Origin: Jackrogersella multiformis
Taxonomy: Eukaryota > Ascomycota > Sordariomycetes > Xylariales > Hypoxylaceae
Assembly (NCBI GenBank): GCA_902806575.1
Contig: CADCXD010000010.1
Coordinates: forward strand, 1,612,001 to 1,676,000
Reading direction: 5' to 3'
DNA: 64,000 nucleotides
Shown here: one piece after another, positions 1-12,400 of the stretch
Layout of the letters: every line of letters starts with the position of its first letter
Position numbering within the stretch: position 1 is the stretch's first letter
Translations under genes and position numbers: made by a program
Notes under the pieces: generated by a model
The model's database searches: none
Seen by the model: only the letters and a program-made list of their open reading frames with translations
What the model was told of the DNA's origin: nothing

Positions 1-793
1 TACTAATCCCTACCGCCTGCCTACCTCTACCTACCTCTACCTGGTCTACCTACCTAGGTATGTACCTAGGTACCTCCTACTATGCACATACAGTTTAGAG
101 TCTACCGTACTATGGATGGTACAGTTCATAGTTCGTTCAGTGTTCACAATCCACAAGTTCGTAGCCCACATCCTTAATCCCTAAAAAGCAGCAGCAACCT
201 CCAGTATAATTATTTCCTGCCCCAGGTGGCCCTGTCTTTTAGTTACCCAGGCTCCCCTGCTACCTGCTACCTGATACCTGATACTTGCTACTTGGTACCT
301 ACTACTTACAACTTACCCTTGCTAACCTACCTTACTAGTTAGCGTCTAAGTAGTCCCGTCTGCAAGTCTGTGTGTCCCGTCCTTCTTACCTTGACCTCTC
401 TCAACTTTCGTACCTCCACTACCTATCTATCTACCTTCCTGCCTCCTCACCACCACCGTGAGAGGAAAACCTTGGGATTTTCTCTTCCCTTTCCCCCCCT
501 CTATCTTTTCTTCTCTTCTCTCTTTTGGTGCCGATTCCGACCTCCTTAATTCTGAGCAGCGAAGGCCATTGAGGTTCGGAGAGAAGGTAAGTCTTCGTCC
601 TATTCCCAATTCTTACTTGCGCAAACTCTGCCCACCTCCACTTTCTTTCCTGCCTTGCATTACGCCCTGCGCATCTGGGACCTGATGTTCCTGCATTAGA
701 GTTGAGAGACAGCCTCGCCCAAAGGGAGGAGAGAAAATAGAGAAAAAGGAGAAGAGAGGAGCAGAAGAAGAAGAAGAAGCAGAAGCACAAGCG

Positions 794-889
794 GAAGCAG
801 AAAAAGAAGCAGAAAAAGAAGCAGAAAAAGAAGCAGAAAAAGAAGCAGAAAAAGAAGCAGAAAAAGAAGCAGAAAAAGAAGCAGAAAAA
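794..889. repeat. 12-bp purine minisatellite, 8 perfect copies
   Basis: Eight consecutive identical copies of GAAGCAGAAAAA run from 794 to 889, flanked on the left by imperfect GAAGAAGCAG copies from about 760. All purine on the + strand except one C per unit. Read in reverse it encodes a meaningless Phe/Cys repeat. It lies about 1 kb upstream of the stuA start codon, in the promoter or far leader. Perfect tandem repeats of this kind are prone to length change. Confidence 0.95.
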
Positions 890-1640
890 ATTATTATTCG
901 GAAGAGAGATACCCTCGAATGTGTGCTTATGGTTGCGTATGTCCGTTCGTGCGAGATACCTCAATCTGTCCAAACGACCAACGACGACGACAGTTCACCG
1001 CCGCTATCCTGCTCCTTCCTTCCCAAACTCTCTTTCATACATTCTACTACGTCGATACCAGCTCATGACTTTCGAAACCCGTGATCCTAGTGCAGAAATT
1101 CTAGCATAAAAAGCACCTTCACAAAAATTGACCTCGAACCTGACTTTAATTCTTTAGACTACGCGGGTTCATTATAATTGACGAAGCCATCAGACCTTTA
1201 CGACTTATTACGATCACGCCGTACGATAAGACCGTTCTGCCGAGGAAACATATTCACCGTGTCTGTCTCCCCCCCGCAAGTGCAGAACTAGAACTCGTCG
1301 AATTCTTCGTACGCGCCCACCAACCGGTGACACCCGCCAAACCGTTTTAAAATCATATCCATTGACTTCCCGAGAAGTCAATTGACCTGGCCACTTCGTC
1401 CTGCCTTGGCTGAAGTCTTGCCTGGACTAATTGGAGCCCAATCGTGTCGTTGGTCTCCTGTGTTCAAACATAAGTCGTGTTTAAGTCGACTTATACCTCA
1501 ACTTTACGCCGTTTAGCCCGTCGTGGCTTTCCTATCGAGCGTCGTAAAACTGGATCTACCGCCGATTTCCCAGACGCAAACCCGGGGAACGTCCGACGTA
1601 CCACCATACTACGGTACTTCCTTTCCCCAGCGACAGGCGT

Positions 1641-1646
1641 ATGTGA
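1641..1646 (+). promoter_or_regulatory. start-stop uORF (ATG TGA) in the stuA leader
   Basis: ATG followed directly by TGA, 245 bases upstream of the proposed stuA start and in a different frame. It is the only ATG between 1500 and 1886. The same bases overlap a consensus donor, GTGAGT at 1643, so the site could instead be the 5' end of a leader intron. Whether it lies in the mature transcript cannot be told from sequence. Confidence 0.35.
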
Positions 1647-1885
1647 GTGAGAGGTTGCCTTCGCTCCCCTTGCCGCAGGCGCCATTGACATACTCATCGA
1701 GTACATCGTCTCCCCGGGTTAGCTCTATTGCATCTTCGGCGAGCTCCAACGGAGACTCGCAGTCATCTTTCACTTCGGCTCCATCGTCAAACGGCCCTAA
1801 GACGCCGTCCCCAAGTCTACCAGTGACAACGGCGATATCCGGGCCTCCCTCCCAGGCCATTGGTGGGTACGATCAGTATTCCGCG

Positions 1886-3886
1886 ATGAATTCGGCACAG
1901 CAAGACATGTACTACCAGGCCCCTCACATGTCTGCTGGTCCAGCACCGCAACCACAAACTGTAACGTCAAACGCGTTGCCTCAGTACGGTCATCAACAGC
2001 CAACATTGCTACAGCCTGGCCCAGCGCAGTACTCTGCTCCTCCATATCAGTATGGCTACGCGAATGGCTTGACGTCTCCACAGTCTGCACCGCCGGCAGT
2101 CTCGGGTTCCATGGGTGCCCAAAATGTCCTACCCCTTCCAGGAGTCCCGAACCAAGGGGGCATGCAAAATCAGTACCAAGGCTTTGACACGACAGGCCAA
2201 ATTGCGCCACCGGGGATGAAACCTCGAGTCACTGCTACGCTTTGGGAAGATGAAGGCAGCTTGTGCTTCCAAGTCGAGGCAAGGGGGATTTGTGTTGCTC
2301 GTCGCGAAGGTAGGAATTCGGCAATGCAAACTCGTGGAAAATAAGGGATGAGCTCACAATTTAATTGGCAGATAATCATATGATAAACGGAACGAAGTTA
2401 CTTAATGTTGCCGGCATGACCCGTGGCAGGAGGGACGGAATTCTAAAGAGCGAAAAAGTGCGGCATGTTGTCAAGATAGGGCCTATGCATCTTAAAGGAG
2501 TCTGGTAAGCTTCAAGTTTGATCTCTGGTGGTGAATACTTGCTAACAATTTCTTAGGATTCCATTCGAAAGAGCTCTGGATTTCGCCAACAAGGAAAAAA
2601 TCACCGAGTTATTGTATCCTCTGTTCGTCCACAACATTGGGGCTTTATTATACCACCCAACGAACCAGAATCGGACGAATCAAGTCATGGCTGCGGCCGA
2701 ACGGCGAAAACAGGAACAGAACCAAATGCGCAATGGTCCTGGTCCTACACCTCCTGGCGGTGTCTTACCGTCAATACAGCAACATCATCACCACATGGGA
2801 CTCCCCGGGCCTCAACCATCACTACCCTCACATAATAATTCAGGACGACCATCCCTTGACAGGGCTCACACGTTCCCGACGCCGCCGACTAGCGCGTCGA
2901 GCGTAATGGGAAGCATGGGTGCTTCTGACAATTTCCAATGGGGCCAGCAAGGGATGAGCGGCGGTCAAGGTGCTAATCCTATGTCTATCGATACAGGTCT
3001 CAGCAATGCTGCACGTTCGATGCCGGCAACCCCAGCGACTACCCCTCCCGGGAACACTCTGCAAAGCATGCAGCCATATTCGCAAGCGAGTCAGTCTTAC
3101 GATAGTTCCCGTGGGGTGTACAATGGCCAAGCTCCTCAGCATTCTCCTTATCCCCCTTCGAACAGTAGCCCGCAAGATAGGAATATCTACGGTCAAACAA
3201 GTTCATACATGAAAAGCGAGATGGGGCCTCCGTCCGGACGCCCAGCTGGCCCGGGACCGAGTGAGCCTGCCGATGTCAAGCCATCGAACGGGATGTTGCA
3301 ACACGGTGACGGTGTTCCCCACCAGTCTGGCGAAGACGAAGCTGAACACGAAGCCGAATATACGCACGACAGCGGAGCTTATGATGCCAATAGAACATCT
3401 TATAGCTACAACGCGCCGCCTGTTGCACAATTACCAGGCGACCATCAACATATGCCTCCAGATATGACGGGTTCACCGAACCATCAAGCTGGCTCTGGCC
3501 GTGCCACGCCTAGGACCGCCGCACCGCCGCAGCCGTACTATACTCAACAGGCAGGGTACAGCACGCCGCCGCGTGTACCACCTTCGAGTAACCTTTATAA
3601 TGTAATGAGCGGCGACCGGGCGCCTACTAATGGTGCACCGGCGCAAGATGTTTATAACTCACAGAGTGATATGGGCGCCCCGATGCAGAATGGTTATGCT
3701 GCCCAACCAGTCATGAATGGCGCACCCGGTGCCTTGAAGCGAGGCCGTGACGATGACGACGACCTACCACGACCTCTAAGTGGTGCAATGGACTTGAAGC
3801 GCCGGAAAACCATAAGTGACGGCCCAATGCCTACGCCCGGATATGAGATGAACCGCCCTGCTTCCGCTATTGCTCGCCGACGATAA
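1886..3886 (+). CDS. stuA: StuA, APSES-family transcription factor
   Basis: Exons 1886-2309, 2372-2504 and 2557-3886 give 628 residues. The splice phases are consistent and intron 2 has a GCTAAC branch site. Both introns interrupt the APSES DNA-binding domain (about residues 112-220), which contains motifs such as [29 protein letters not shown] and [16 protein letters not shown]. The flanks are long, Gln/Pro/Ser-rich and disordered, and the C-terminus carries basic clusters ([15 protein letters not shown]) that look like nuclear localisation signals. StuA proteins control conidiophore and ascospore development and often secondary metabolism. I chose the ATG at 1886 because it yields the MN...MYYQ N-terminus and Gln/Pro-rich start I associate with Sordariomycete StuA. 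The open frame upstream has no ATG. Family assignment is secure; the exact N-terminus is less so. Confidence 0.93.
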
Positions 3887-5899
3887 CGTCGATATGATTG
3901 TTCGATGTACCTTTCAGGGGGCTTTGCCTCTTAAGCATTAATTTTGGTATTTGGGCACTCATTCGAGAGTTGATTCCACCAGGACGAATCACTCTCGTGT
4001 CATAGAGTGCGATGCCGACTACGAGATACACACTCCTTTACTTATTATTCCCTTCAAAATCCTTTTGTATTCGCTGCGACGATTCATCATCGGCATGTTT
4101 GGGCCTATCCACCAGAAGACACGATGACGAAAATTACGACTTCATTCTTGATTGTTATTAACTGCCGCTGAAGGCCGTGTAAATGCTTCACGAATTGACG
4201 CGTCGCATGGTGGACCTTAATTTTCTTGAGATGATCATCGATTATTTTATTTTTTATTTTTTTTATTCACGCTGAGGGCAACGAGATACTCGAGCAACGC
4301 AAAAATCCCGCCTATCACGACTTCTAGGCGAGTAATGTTCATGACCGAGGCTGCTTTTTGTTTTACTTTGTTCATCCACATCCACCAGTCTCGTAGAGAA
4401 CGTGAGGCTGGTAGCACAATTATTTTCCTATTTACGACATGATGAAGACCCGATTTTTTTCTATTCACCAAAAGGATGTGGTGTCAGTGTGGGCGTGTGT
4501 TGGAAATGTCTCTTCTGGTATCATTGGTCATGAACTCGATGATGGAATTAAAAGCTATTGCCTGATACACAGCGAACTTAGATTCTAAGCTACTACATAC
4601 AACTGTCCCAGCCAATGGTATCACATATTGGGCTGTAAGGAACTGAGCGGAAATTTTCGTGACCATCGTTCCCGAGATCATACCATGGCAATGGGATGCT
4701 CTTGTCAGACATAACTCAGCTCACTATTTCAAATACCTAATTGCCTGGCTGAATAAACCCCACTTCGCCAGTTCGTCTGTATCGTGGTTGAGAGCCATCG
4801 ATTTGCTTGTCGTTGCATGACGCCGCGGTTTAGATGCTGAGACTACCCACCTAATCTAGTCCGTCCTCGTACCAAGAACCGTGTAACATGGTACTCCCTC
4901 AACAGTTACAGACCTCTAGTCACCCTTGCGCCTCCATCACAAGGGGGCGAGAAATCCGACTCCGTGAAACTACTCACGATCAAGCTCCCTTGCCAAGACG
5001 AAGCTGTGATGTCTGAGGGGATCCGCCCGCCTCACTAGGCAAGCCCGCGATCCCGATGGTATTGGAGAAGAGAAAAGAAGAAGGGCGCTGGTGACACCCC
5101 GAAGGGGGGGGGGAAAGCGAGGGACATGAAACGTTTTTTATATGTTGATGAGGGCCGCCTGTGGTACGGTGACGCAGCGACCCGAACTTTTATGTAGAAC
5201 CTCCCATGGTTGGTTCGCGACGATGTGAGAAGGGGGGCGGGGAAGGGGAAGGGGGGATACTCAAAAGCTCCCCTTTTTGACGGGTACGGATCGACATTTT
5301 GGTTAACTTTTTCCCTTTGTTAGTGTATGGGTTTCATGGGCGCATAGCTTATTGTGTAGATATATTTAGCTGGTTACATAGTTACGAAGAACAACTGAAT
5401 AGATTTACGATGTTTAATTCAACATGATGTAGCCCAGCCTAGTTACTCGAGCTTTACGTGTTTGTAGGAAGGGCAGGCGTATACTGTTGTCTACTTCGTA
5501 GGTCAAGATATCTCCGTAGTACATGAGATATGGTGACCAAAGGCGACTCCACCTCACCGGTGCCTCTTCTGGCTACTTGGTAACACATGATTACTTATAG
5601 TCATCGTCGTCGCGCTGTGCAAGTTTGTCGTTACACGTTAAGAAGTGCAGTCGTGCAATTCGGGCCAAGTTCATCGAGTAAGTTGTGAGAGAACTAGAAT
5701 GTAACACTTAGGTACGCATTTATCGTGCTCATGGCGAGAGAAAGGAGACGACTGTGTTAAAAAATTATAAGCTCTAAGCCAGAGCAAGAAAACGCACTGA
5801 AGAGATAAAAGGAAGTTTCTGTTGACAACCCCGGAAGATTCGAGATATCCAACATTCCCGCGCTAGCCTATCCGAAGCAATGATTCTGGGCGCTGCATA
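3887..5899. other. intergenic, no supported gene
   Basis: About 2 kb between stuA and the next gene. Two short reverse frames (4247-4471 and 4484-4681) are open but resemble nothing I recognise. G-runs occur at 5104-5113 and 5231-5256. The first few hundred bases are probably the stuA 3' UTR. Confidence 0.5.
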
Positions 5900-6443
5900 T
5901 TACTTCAAGCACGAAGTTAGTCTTAGTTCCAACGGCAGATAAACAGGGACGAGGAAACCATACGGCAACTGTACATCGCGAAGTTAGCATCTGGATCGAC
6001 ACATTTATAGGTACGCTAGGTATACGGAGCGCATGCCGCCTTTGACTTACGCGACCCATCCAAAGGGAATCCACCACGTCGTCGTACACAGCATCGCACA
6101 CTCGTTGCACGTCATGTGCTCGTATGCCGCGGCCCGGCCCCGTCACGTTCCAGAACAACGTGCCCTCGGCGCCGCTGCCCGGGGGGAAGGTGTAGTTCCC
6201 GGCGGGCGCGGCGGCGAAGAGCTCCGGGTGGCCCCGGAGCTTGTCGATGTCGATCCCGACCTCGTTCTTGAGGTACAGGAGCGCCTGGCCCGGGCGGATG
6301 GCGACGGTGCCGCCGAGGCTGTCGCCCGCCCGGAACGTGTGCGATACGACGTCGTCTTTCGGCGCTGGACTTCTATCCCCGATGGACGGGTCGAACAGCG
6401 TGACGCTGCTGGCTAGAAGGAGGAGGGAGTGGGGAGAACGCAT
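5900..6443 (-). CDS. putative small secreted protein, function unknown
   Basis: The start at 6443 gives an N-terminus MRSPHSLLLLASSVTLF that looks like a short secretion signal. A TATAAAG element on the same strand (about 6523-6529) sits roughly 80 bases upstream and argues against the longer reading from 6545. A perfect GTAAGT donor (6045-6050) and a GCTAAC...ACAG acceptor define a likely intron 5969-6050. Spliced, the protein is about 153 residues. Unspliced, the frame runs to 5868. The core has two N-glycosylation-type sequons (NYT, NVT) and no cysteine framework in the first 100 residues. The central part (6120-6400) is markedly GC-rich compared with its flanks. I do not recognise the family. 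Confidence 0.5.
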
Positions 6444-8051
6444 CGTGGAGTTATTCGTGTATGTCTGGCATACGAGGAACCGCTGCCACAGCCATGGAAC
6501 AGCATGCGAATGGGTGATGTCTTTATAGATCGATATCACTGTCATCCCTTCGTTATGTCATTGTAGGTAGTGGTTCACACCATGATGAGCGAGCTCTCAT
6601 CAAGCTTCAAGCCATACAATTCGATCATGGAGTAGAGGGATTTGCGCAACCCCAAATCGAAAGATCATTGAGCTAGTTAGTAGTTTCTGATAATTTCTAA
6701 TGGCAATCCATGATCCATGATCCACACATCCCATCTTTCTACTTCCTCTAGGAAAGGAATGTGGGCAGCATTGGTTATGCAAAGGAGCAAACACATGGGA
6801 TTGGGATAGAACCTACTGGAGATGAAATATTTCACGTGCCCCTTTTCCAGTCGACCATACCTACTTAGGTGATTGATTATCCTCGCAAATATCCTTTTTC
6901 TTCTTCTTTTTCCTTTTCGCCTTGCACAGCGCGTCGGTCGCCGCAAGGAGAGTTGAGGGCATCTGCTACGACTTGTTTGTCGAGCACAACACCATGTTTG
7001 TTATGTAAGCGCAGCTCAGCATCGACGGACACGTTTGTTTTCGCATCGGAAGGGAAGGCAGGAGACAAGATATTGGCTTTGAAGTTTAGCTGTAATAAAA
7101 AGCAAACCTCGGGGGAAACAGCCATATGTGTTTGATCCGAGAGAAGTCGTTCCTTTTCATACGGACCGTCTGCCGAAAGCGACAAACACCGAAGCTGGAA
7201 TCAACAGGAGTAGTTTATTGCTTTCAGAGGTTATCGGTAGTCTAGGTCCGAGAGTATGGTTCTATGGGGAGCCTGGCAGACCGGCGAGGGAGCCTTGATG
7301 ACATGCTCACCGTGAGTATGAAATTATATATTTCCAGTCTTCACAAGGCCACTTGGGAAGCCAAACTCACCATTCGTGACCGCAAGCGTAGTATCCGATC
7401 GGCATCTTGAGACATAGGTTAAAGTGAGCTCTCTTCAACTTTTCCCAACATGTCGCGGGTGAACGGTTATATTCAGTCACCTCATCTTATAGAGCTTAGC
7501 GTTTTGGCAATCGAGGTTAGGATATAAATGCTTACTGGTTTTGCGTGAAAAATGAGGTCGTACGTCACATCTCGTCTCTCTATTGAGAGTTGACAGGTCT
7601 GACTCGAAAATATGAAGACAATATTAGTTGAGCACTAAGGTATTGGTCTGAATTGCTTCTTATTCAGCAATAGTTTGGGCGCAAAACACGACACCACGAT
7701 AGCTTAGTGCCATGAAGAGGATCACTAGTGAAGTCCGCATAGGTCAATTCATACTACAAGGATAGTAGCTTCGTGTATGAGCTCAAGAGAGCGATGGGTA
7801 TCAAATAGAAATGGCCGAAATGACCGACAATCCTACAGCTAAATGAAAACAACCGAGAAGCCAGGTCTGATCATACGAAACCACCTGGCCTGCAAATCAT
7901 AGCATTACAAGACACAGTCGTTATTCCGACCCGACTTCATCCCCTTTTTAACCACCACCAGAGGGAAAATACGTGAAGTCGGGGGAAGAGGGCTGTTCGC
8001 GAGCTCTTCTGGATAATAATCACGATGGTTATTTTCACAGCGAATGTGCTC
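6444..8051. other. intergenic, no supported gene
   Basis: A reverse frame at 6877-7185 (102 codons, ending in a Lys/Glu-rich tail) is open, but I see no domain, signal or splice structure to support it. The rest has only very short frames. The 3' UTR of the PC4/Sub1 gene probably occupies the last 100-200 bases. Confidence 0.45.
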
Positions 8052-8715
8052 TTATTCCGAGTCTTCCTCTTCGTCCTCATCACTAGTCGCCTCGATATTG
8101 GCTTTGGCCTTGGACTTTTTCGACTTGTCCTTCGCCTCCGGCTTGGCCTTCGCCGGGGATTCGGGCTCGTCTACAGCAGCAGGCGCACTTGAGGAGATAT
8201 CTGGCAGCTCGTGGCCCTTCTCTCGCAGCTCGTCGTTGATGGGAGGAATGGCTTCAAGAAGCTTGATGTATTGTTCAGGGGATAACATGATGCCCTGAGG
8301 TGGTAAGTAATTAGATGACGAAGACGCAAGTCTCCCTTTCTCCGACCCATGATAGCTTACCTTCTTTCCTGGCTTGAGATTACCAGAGGCATCCGAGTAG
8401 TACTCACGAATGTTGATGAACGTCTTGCCCTTGAAGTCACTGATAGTAGCTCTGCGAGTACCACCCAGCTTTTAGGAAACAAGTCAGTGCTACGTAGGAG
8501 AGCAGAAGACCAGAAGTGACAAGATAACATACACTCCAGAAGGAATTGCCTTCGTCGTCCTTGCCGGAATCCTTAGCGCTATCCGTCTTGACCTTCTTGC
8601 TGGTCTTGCTAGATTTGCTAGACTTGCTGGTTGACTTGACTTCCTTATCGCTTGCTACATCCTCGTCCTCGTCGTCATCGTGACGCGATCGCTTCAGGTT
8701 CTTGGTTCGACCCAT
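8052..8715 (-). CDS. SUB1: PC4/Sub1 transcriptional coactivator
   Basis: Exons 8533-8715, 8361-8468 and 8052-8294 (reverse strand), all phase 0, give about 177 residues. The introns use GTATGT and GTAAGC donors. The N-terminus is a charged, low-complexity Ser/Lys/Asp tract with a basic NLS-like start. The PC4 single-strand-DNA-binding domain spans roughly residues 55-120, with FKGKTFINIREYY, LKPGKKGI and LSPEQYIKLLEAIP as landmarks. The C-terminus is an acidic/Lys tail ending in Glu/Asp repeats. Sub1/PC4 bridges activators and RNA polymerase II and helps initiation and re-initiation. The domain is split by the second intron just before GIMLSPEQ. Recognition of the family is secure. Confidence 0.9.
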
Positions 8716-9495
8716 TTTGATGATAGGGTTGTTATCCTAGTCAATGCGAGCAGTTTGTGATATTTCGGAGGTTGAAGTTGGCAAGTTAGGAAAGGATTGG
8801 GTCTAATTGAGGGAGTAAGTAGTAAGGACAATGAAAGGTAGGAAAAGGTAATGGTATTATAAAGAAGAGGCCGATGACGGGTGAGGAATGTGGGGGTTCC
8901 AAGGTTGTGGTTTGTCGCGTTAAATGCTTTTGAAAGACGCGCTTTGTACTTCGTAATGGCCATATTTAATCGAAAGGGAGGTACCTAGGTATCAGGTACA
9001 TTAACATCTACCTAGATACCTATACTACATAGATAACTTTATAGTCTAGATCCTTTATGGATTAGTCTGTTAAGGCTAATTAACACCCCGATAGGTTCTA
9101 GATTAGGGGGAGCTTATCCACATGTACCTGCACAAAAACATGTTAGTGCCTGCCTGGAAAGTCTGAGCGCTAATGGGCTCTAATTAGGTACTCCTAGGTT
9201 AAGCAGTACCTAGGTACCTGGGTATCCAAGTTTATCGTCCACGAACATCGTCGAATTTCAAACCCAAGATAATATCCATTTTCCTACACGTAATCTACAC
9301 AATACACTAATACGAGCTCCATTCCCCGTTCTCTATTCTCCATTCTCCATTCTAGATCGATCGTCGTATTCATGTACATCTTCTCTTTACTTGTCCCTTT
9401 TCGATTATAGCCCCTCAATATAAATGCGATGTGCTCACTACCATCACGCCCTAGCCTTTAAGTAGCCCTTAATAATTACCATTTAACGGATCCAG
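8716..9495. other. divergent intergenic region, AT-rich
   Basis: Separates the reverse PC4/Sub1 gene from the forward PX-domain gene and must hold both promoters. It contains ACCTAGGT at 8983 and 9208, and a run of near repeats of CCATTCTCCATTCTA at about 9320-9355. No coding frame is supported. Confidence 0.5.
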
Positions 9496-12400
9496 ATGAA
9501 TACTGTTGACCATGCGCAACTTGGCGCATCTCCCGCCATATCACAACGCGAAACGAAACGAGAATCGAGCGAGGCGATAACCAGATCCTACAACGATCTC
9601 CAAAGCTATCCGACGATCCCAAAGAAGCAAAGCATACATGTGTCATCAAGTTCCAGTACCCAGCAAGATATCGTGTCCCAAGCATTGCACTTCCTGTCTA
9701 CGGCAACCCCTATAACTCTCGGCGTCGTTGCCATTGTCCTTGCTGCTATAACCTACTTTATTCTCGGCCATATTGGTCTCGTATTAATTGGAGCTGTCGC
9801 TGGCATCACATTATTCGCAACATGGGAATCCCGGCATCCCGAAGTGTCACGGGCAATCCGGGGTGAAAGGGGTTCCGATTTTCTGGACCGTATCTTGGAA
9901 ACCACACACACCAAGTCGCCCATACAGGCTGAGGTTGATGATGAGAAAGATGCGCTAGCCATAACTCGAACCTTTGATGACTTCCAACCAGAGACACGGC
10001 AGGCGTTATATGCTCTTGTCGACGCAGTCATTCGCGATTATGTGGATTGGTGGTACGGTCCGATCGTGCCATCAGACAAGTCATTTCCACTCTCCTGCAG
10101 AAAATTACTGGTCAAATTCGTGCTGTCTATCTCGAACCAGTTGAGCCGCAAGCGACCCGCCGATGCTTTCGTCGACTTCCTTACTCACACGTGCTCCATC
10201 ATCATCGTCTTCTTGTCGGAGATGGCATCTGCTTACTCCGAGCTCCCTTCCGATACGAACTTGACTGCCGCAGATGCCATATACAACTATCTTGCATCAA
10301 ATACTGAAGCTCCATTGGCAAACCTGCTCAATCAGAAACAACAGGCTGGCAAGTTTAAGATGGTTGCCGAAGATCTTCTCAAATTCCTAGATAAATCTGC
10401 CTACGAATGCGACCCTGCTAAGGTCTTTTTAAGAGAGATTCTATCTACAATCATTCTCGAGGGTACCCTGCAGACTTGCTCTAAGGCAGAATGGATCAAT
10501 GCTTGGATTGTCTATCTTCTTGAATCCGGTGAGACAGACTTATCACAAGCTATCGACGACGCAATTCAAGATCAGAAGGCCTTTGGCGACGTTGATGGGA
10601 ACGTCGGGAATATTGGCCTCTCTAGGGGAAACCGCAACTCGTACGAAATAGATCGAGTACGCCGCAAAGAGGCTACCCATAAGAAGCAGCTCTCTAAGGC
10701 TGATGAAGAGATGGAGAAGGCCATGGAAGAAATGAAGCGACTCAATGAGATGATTGCGGAAGCGGATAAATCGAAGGCAGTACCTAACGAGAACCACACA
10801 GACGTTTCTGGTCTCCTCAACAGGGCCGTAGAAAAGAATGATAAGGAGCTTCGTTTAAAGATTGACAAGAAGACGAATAGACACCCCTTAGAGGAACCTG
10901 GAGAATATGGTTCAGATTCTAGAGTTGCATCTAGAGAGACAAAGTCAAGCAAAACTGAAGTTAGGGAAAAATTGTTACAGTCTCCTATTTCTCCGAGGTC
11001 ACCTATGGATACATCGACTCATACATCATCACCGGCTAATGGACAAGGGGGGCGGCCTAATCGTCGTTTTACAAGCTTTGATCAAATTGTCCCACCAGCG
11101 CAGGAAGAGCCCGACGAAGGCGAATCACGAACCCCTCCACCTCTTACACTTCATAACGCCACTGTCACCATTCATGATGATACGGGTAATGATAAAGGTC
11201 GGTTGCGTGGCAAGCCTTCCTGGGAATATCTTCTTCAGATTGAACCTGCAACTTCGCACTACTCCGGCTGGATGATAATGAAAACGTACACTCAATTCGA
11301 GGGTCTCCACGAGAGCCTACGGCGAATTGCGACGGTCTCAGGCTCGACGGCTTTTCTAGAGGCTTTCGCTGCTTTCCCAAGCTGGAAAGTTCACACGAGA
11401 CCGTCCTTGCGTGGCGAGATAGAAAGATATATGCGGGCAGCTTGCTCCGAGAAGTCTCTGGCCGAGTCGGAAGCCTTTAAGCGTTTCCTCGACAAAAGCC
11501 AAGAAACCCGAATGGGAACCAACAGAGGGTTTTCGTTCGAGTCAGTAGGAAAAGGCATGCTTGATGTTATTCAGAATGCACCCAAAGGGGCCTTAGACAA
11601 TGGGAAGTCTGTAATTGGAGGAGTAACTGGTGTTTTCGGCAATATCGGGCTGGGACCAAGGAAATTAACCATTTCTTCCTTGAACGAGAATCAGACGAAG
11701 GAGGGTAGTAAACCGCAGAGCCCTACTAGCACACGGCCATTGTCAATGTCAGCCCTCCCAAGGATGGATAGTACTTCATCGGTAAATGGATCGGGGAAAT
11801 CTAGAGACAGTATGGATAGCCAAGTTTCATCTGTGATTTCTGTACAACCAGGGAAAATGGCCCCTATGGATCGACGCCCTAGCTACCAGGTAGACACGGA
11901 GCAAGATAGTCTTCACCCGGCAAGAGCTGACCGTTGGGAGCGGAGCTCGATTAGCGCAACGAGTAGCAGGGTACATAGCCGCGCCTCGAGCGCTGTAGCA
12001 CTTCGTTCTCCCATACGATCTCCATCCGAGCTGAGCTTTACAAACATCAAGCTACCACCCCCACCGGATGAGATCGCGGACGACTACGCTTCGCCCACGA
12101 GCACTCGTCGGAGCGTCGACGGGAATTCGCGGTTCGTGTCTACTCCAAACGGCATCTCACCGACCCGATCGATCGGCTTAAGTCAACCAGAGAAGTTGCC
12201 ACAGGCTAGTGGGCCTGCCAGGCGACCGATTAAGCAATACGCGCCACTCTCGGAACAGGAAACCCGTGTAGCTGTCGAACTCCTCTTCGCCGTGATCAAT
12301 GAGCTTTACACCTTATCCTCGGCTTGGAATATTCGAAGGACACTTTTAACAGCGGCGAAGTCTTTCCTTCTTCGGCCAGGCAATCCGGCTCTTGTATCTA

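Larger units (their letters stand above)
1..1885 (+). other. stuA upstream region and 5' leader
   Basis: No separate gene is supported here. The first 430 bases are pyrimidine-rich with degenerate CTACCT/TACCTAGG repeats, including two ACCTAGGT palindromes at 52 and 64. A purine minisatellite lies at 794-889. From 1517 to 1885 the frame of stuA stays open with no ATG (in-frame TAG at 1514). The only ATG between 1500 and 1885 is at 1641 and is followed at once by TGA. Long leaders with upstream mini-ORFs are known for stuA in Aspergillus nidulans. The transcription start here is not visible. Confidence 0.5.

Noticed and set aside
431..973. 180-codon reverse frame with a Phe/Cys repeat
   Set aside because: It is the reverse reading of the 12-bp purine minisatellite and of the pyrimidine-rich leader; no sensible protein.
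6877..7185. 102-codon reverse frame
   Set aside because: No domain, no splice structure, Lys/Glu tail from a purine-rich tract; evidence too thin for a gene call.
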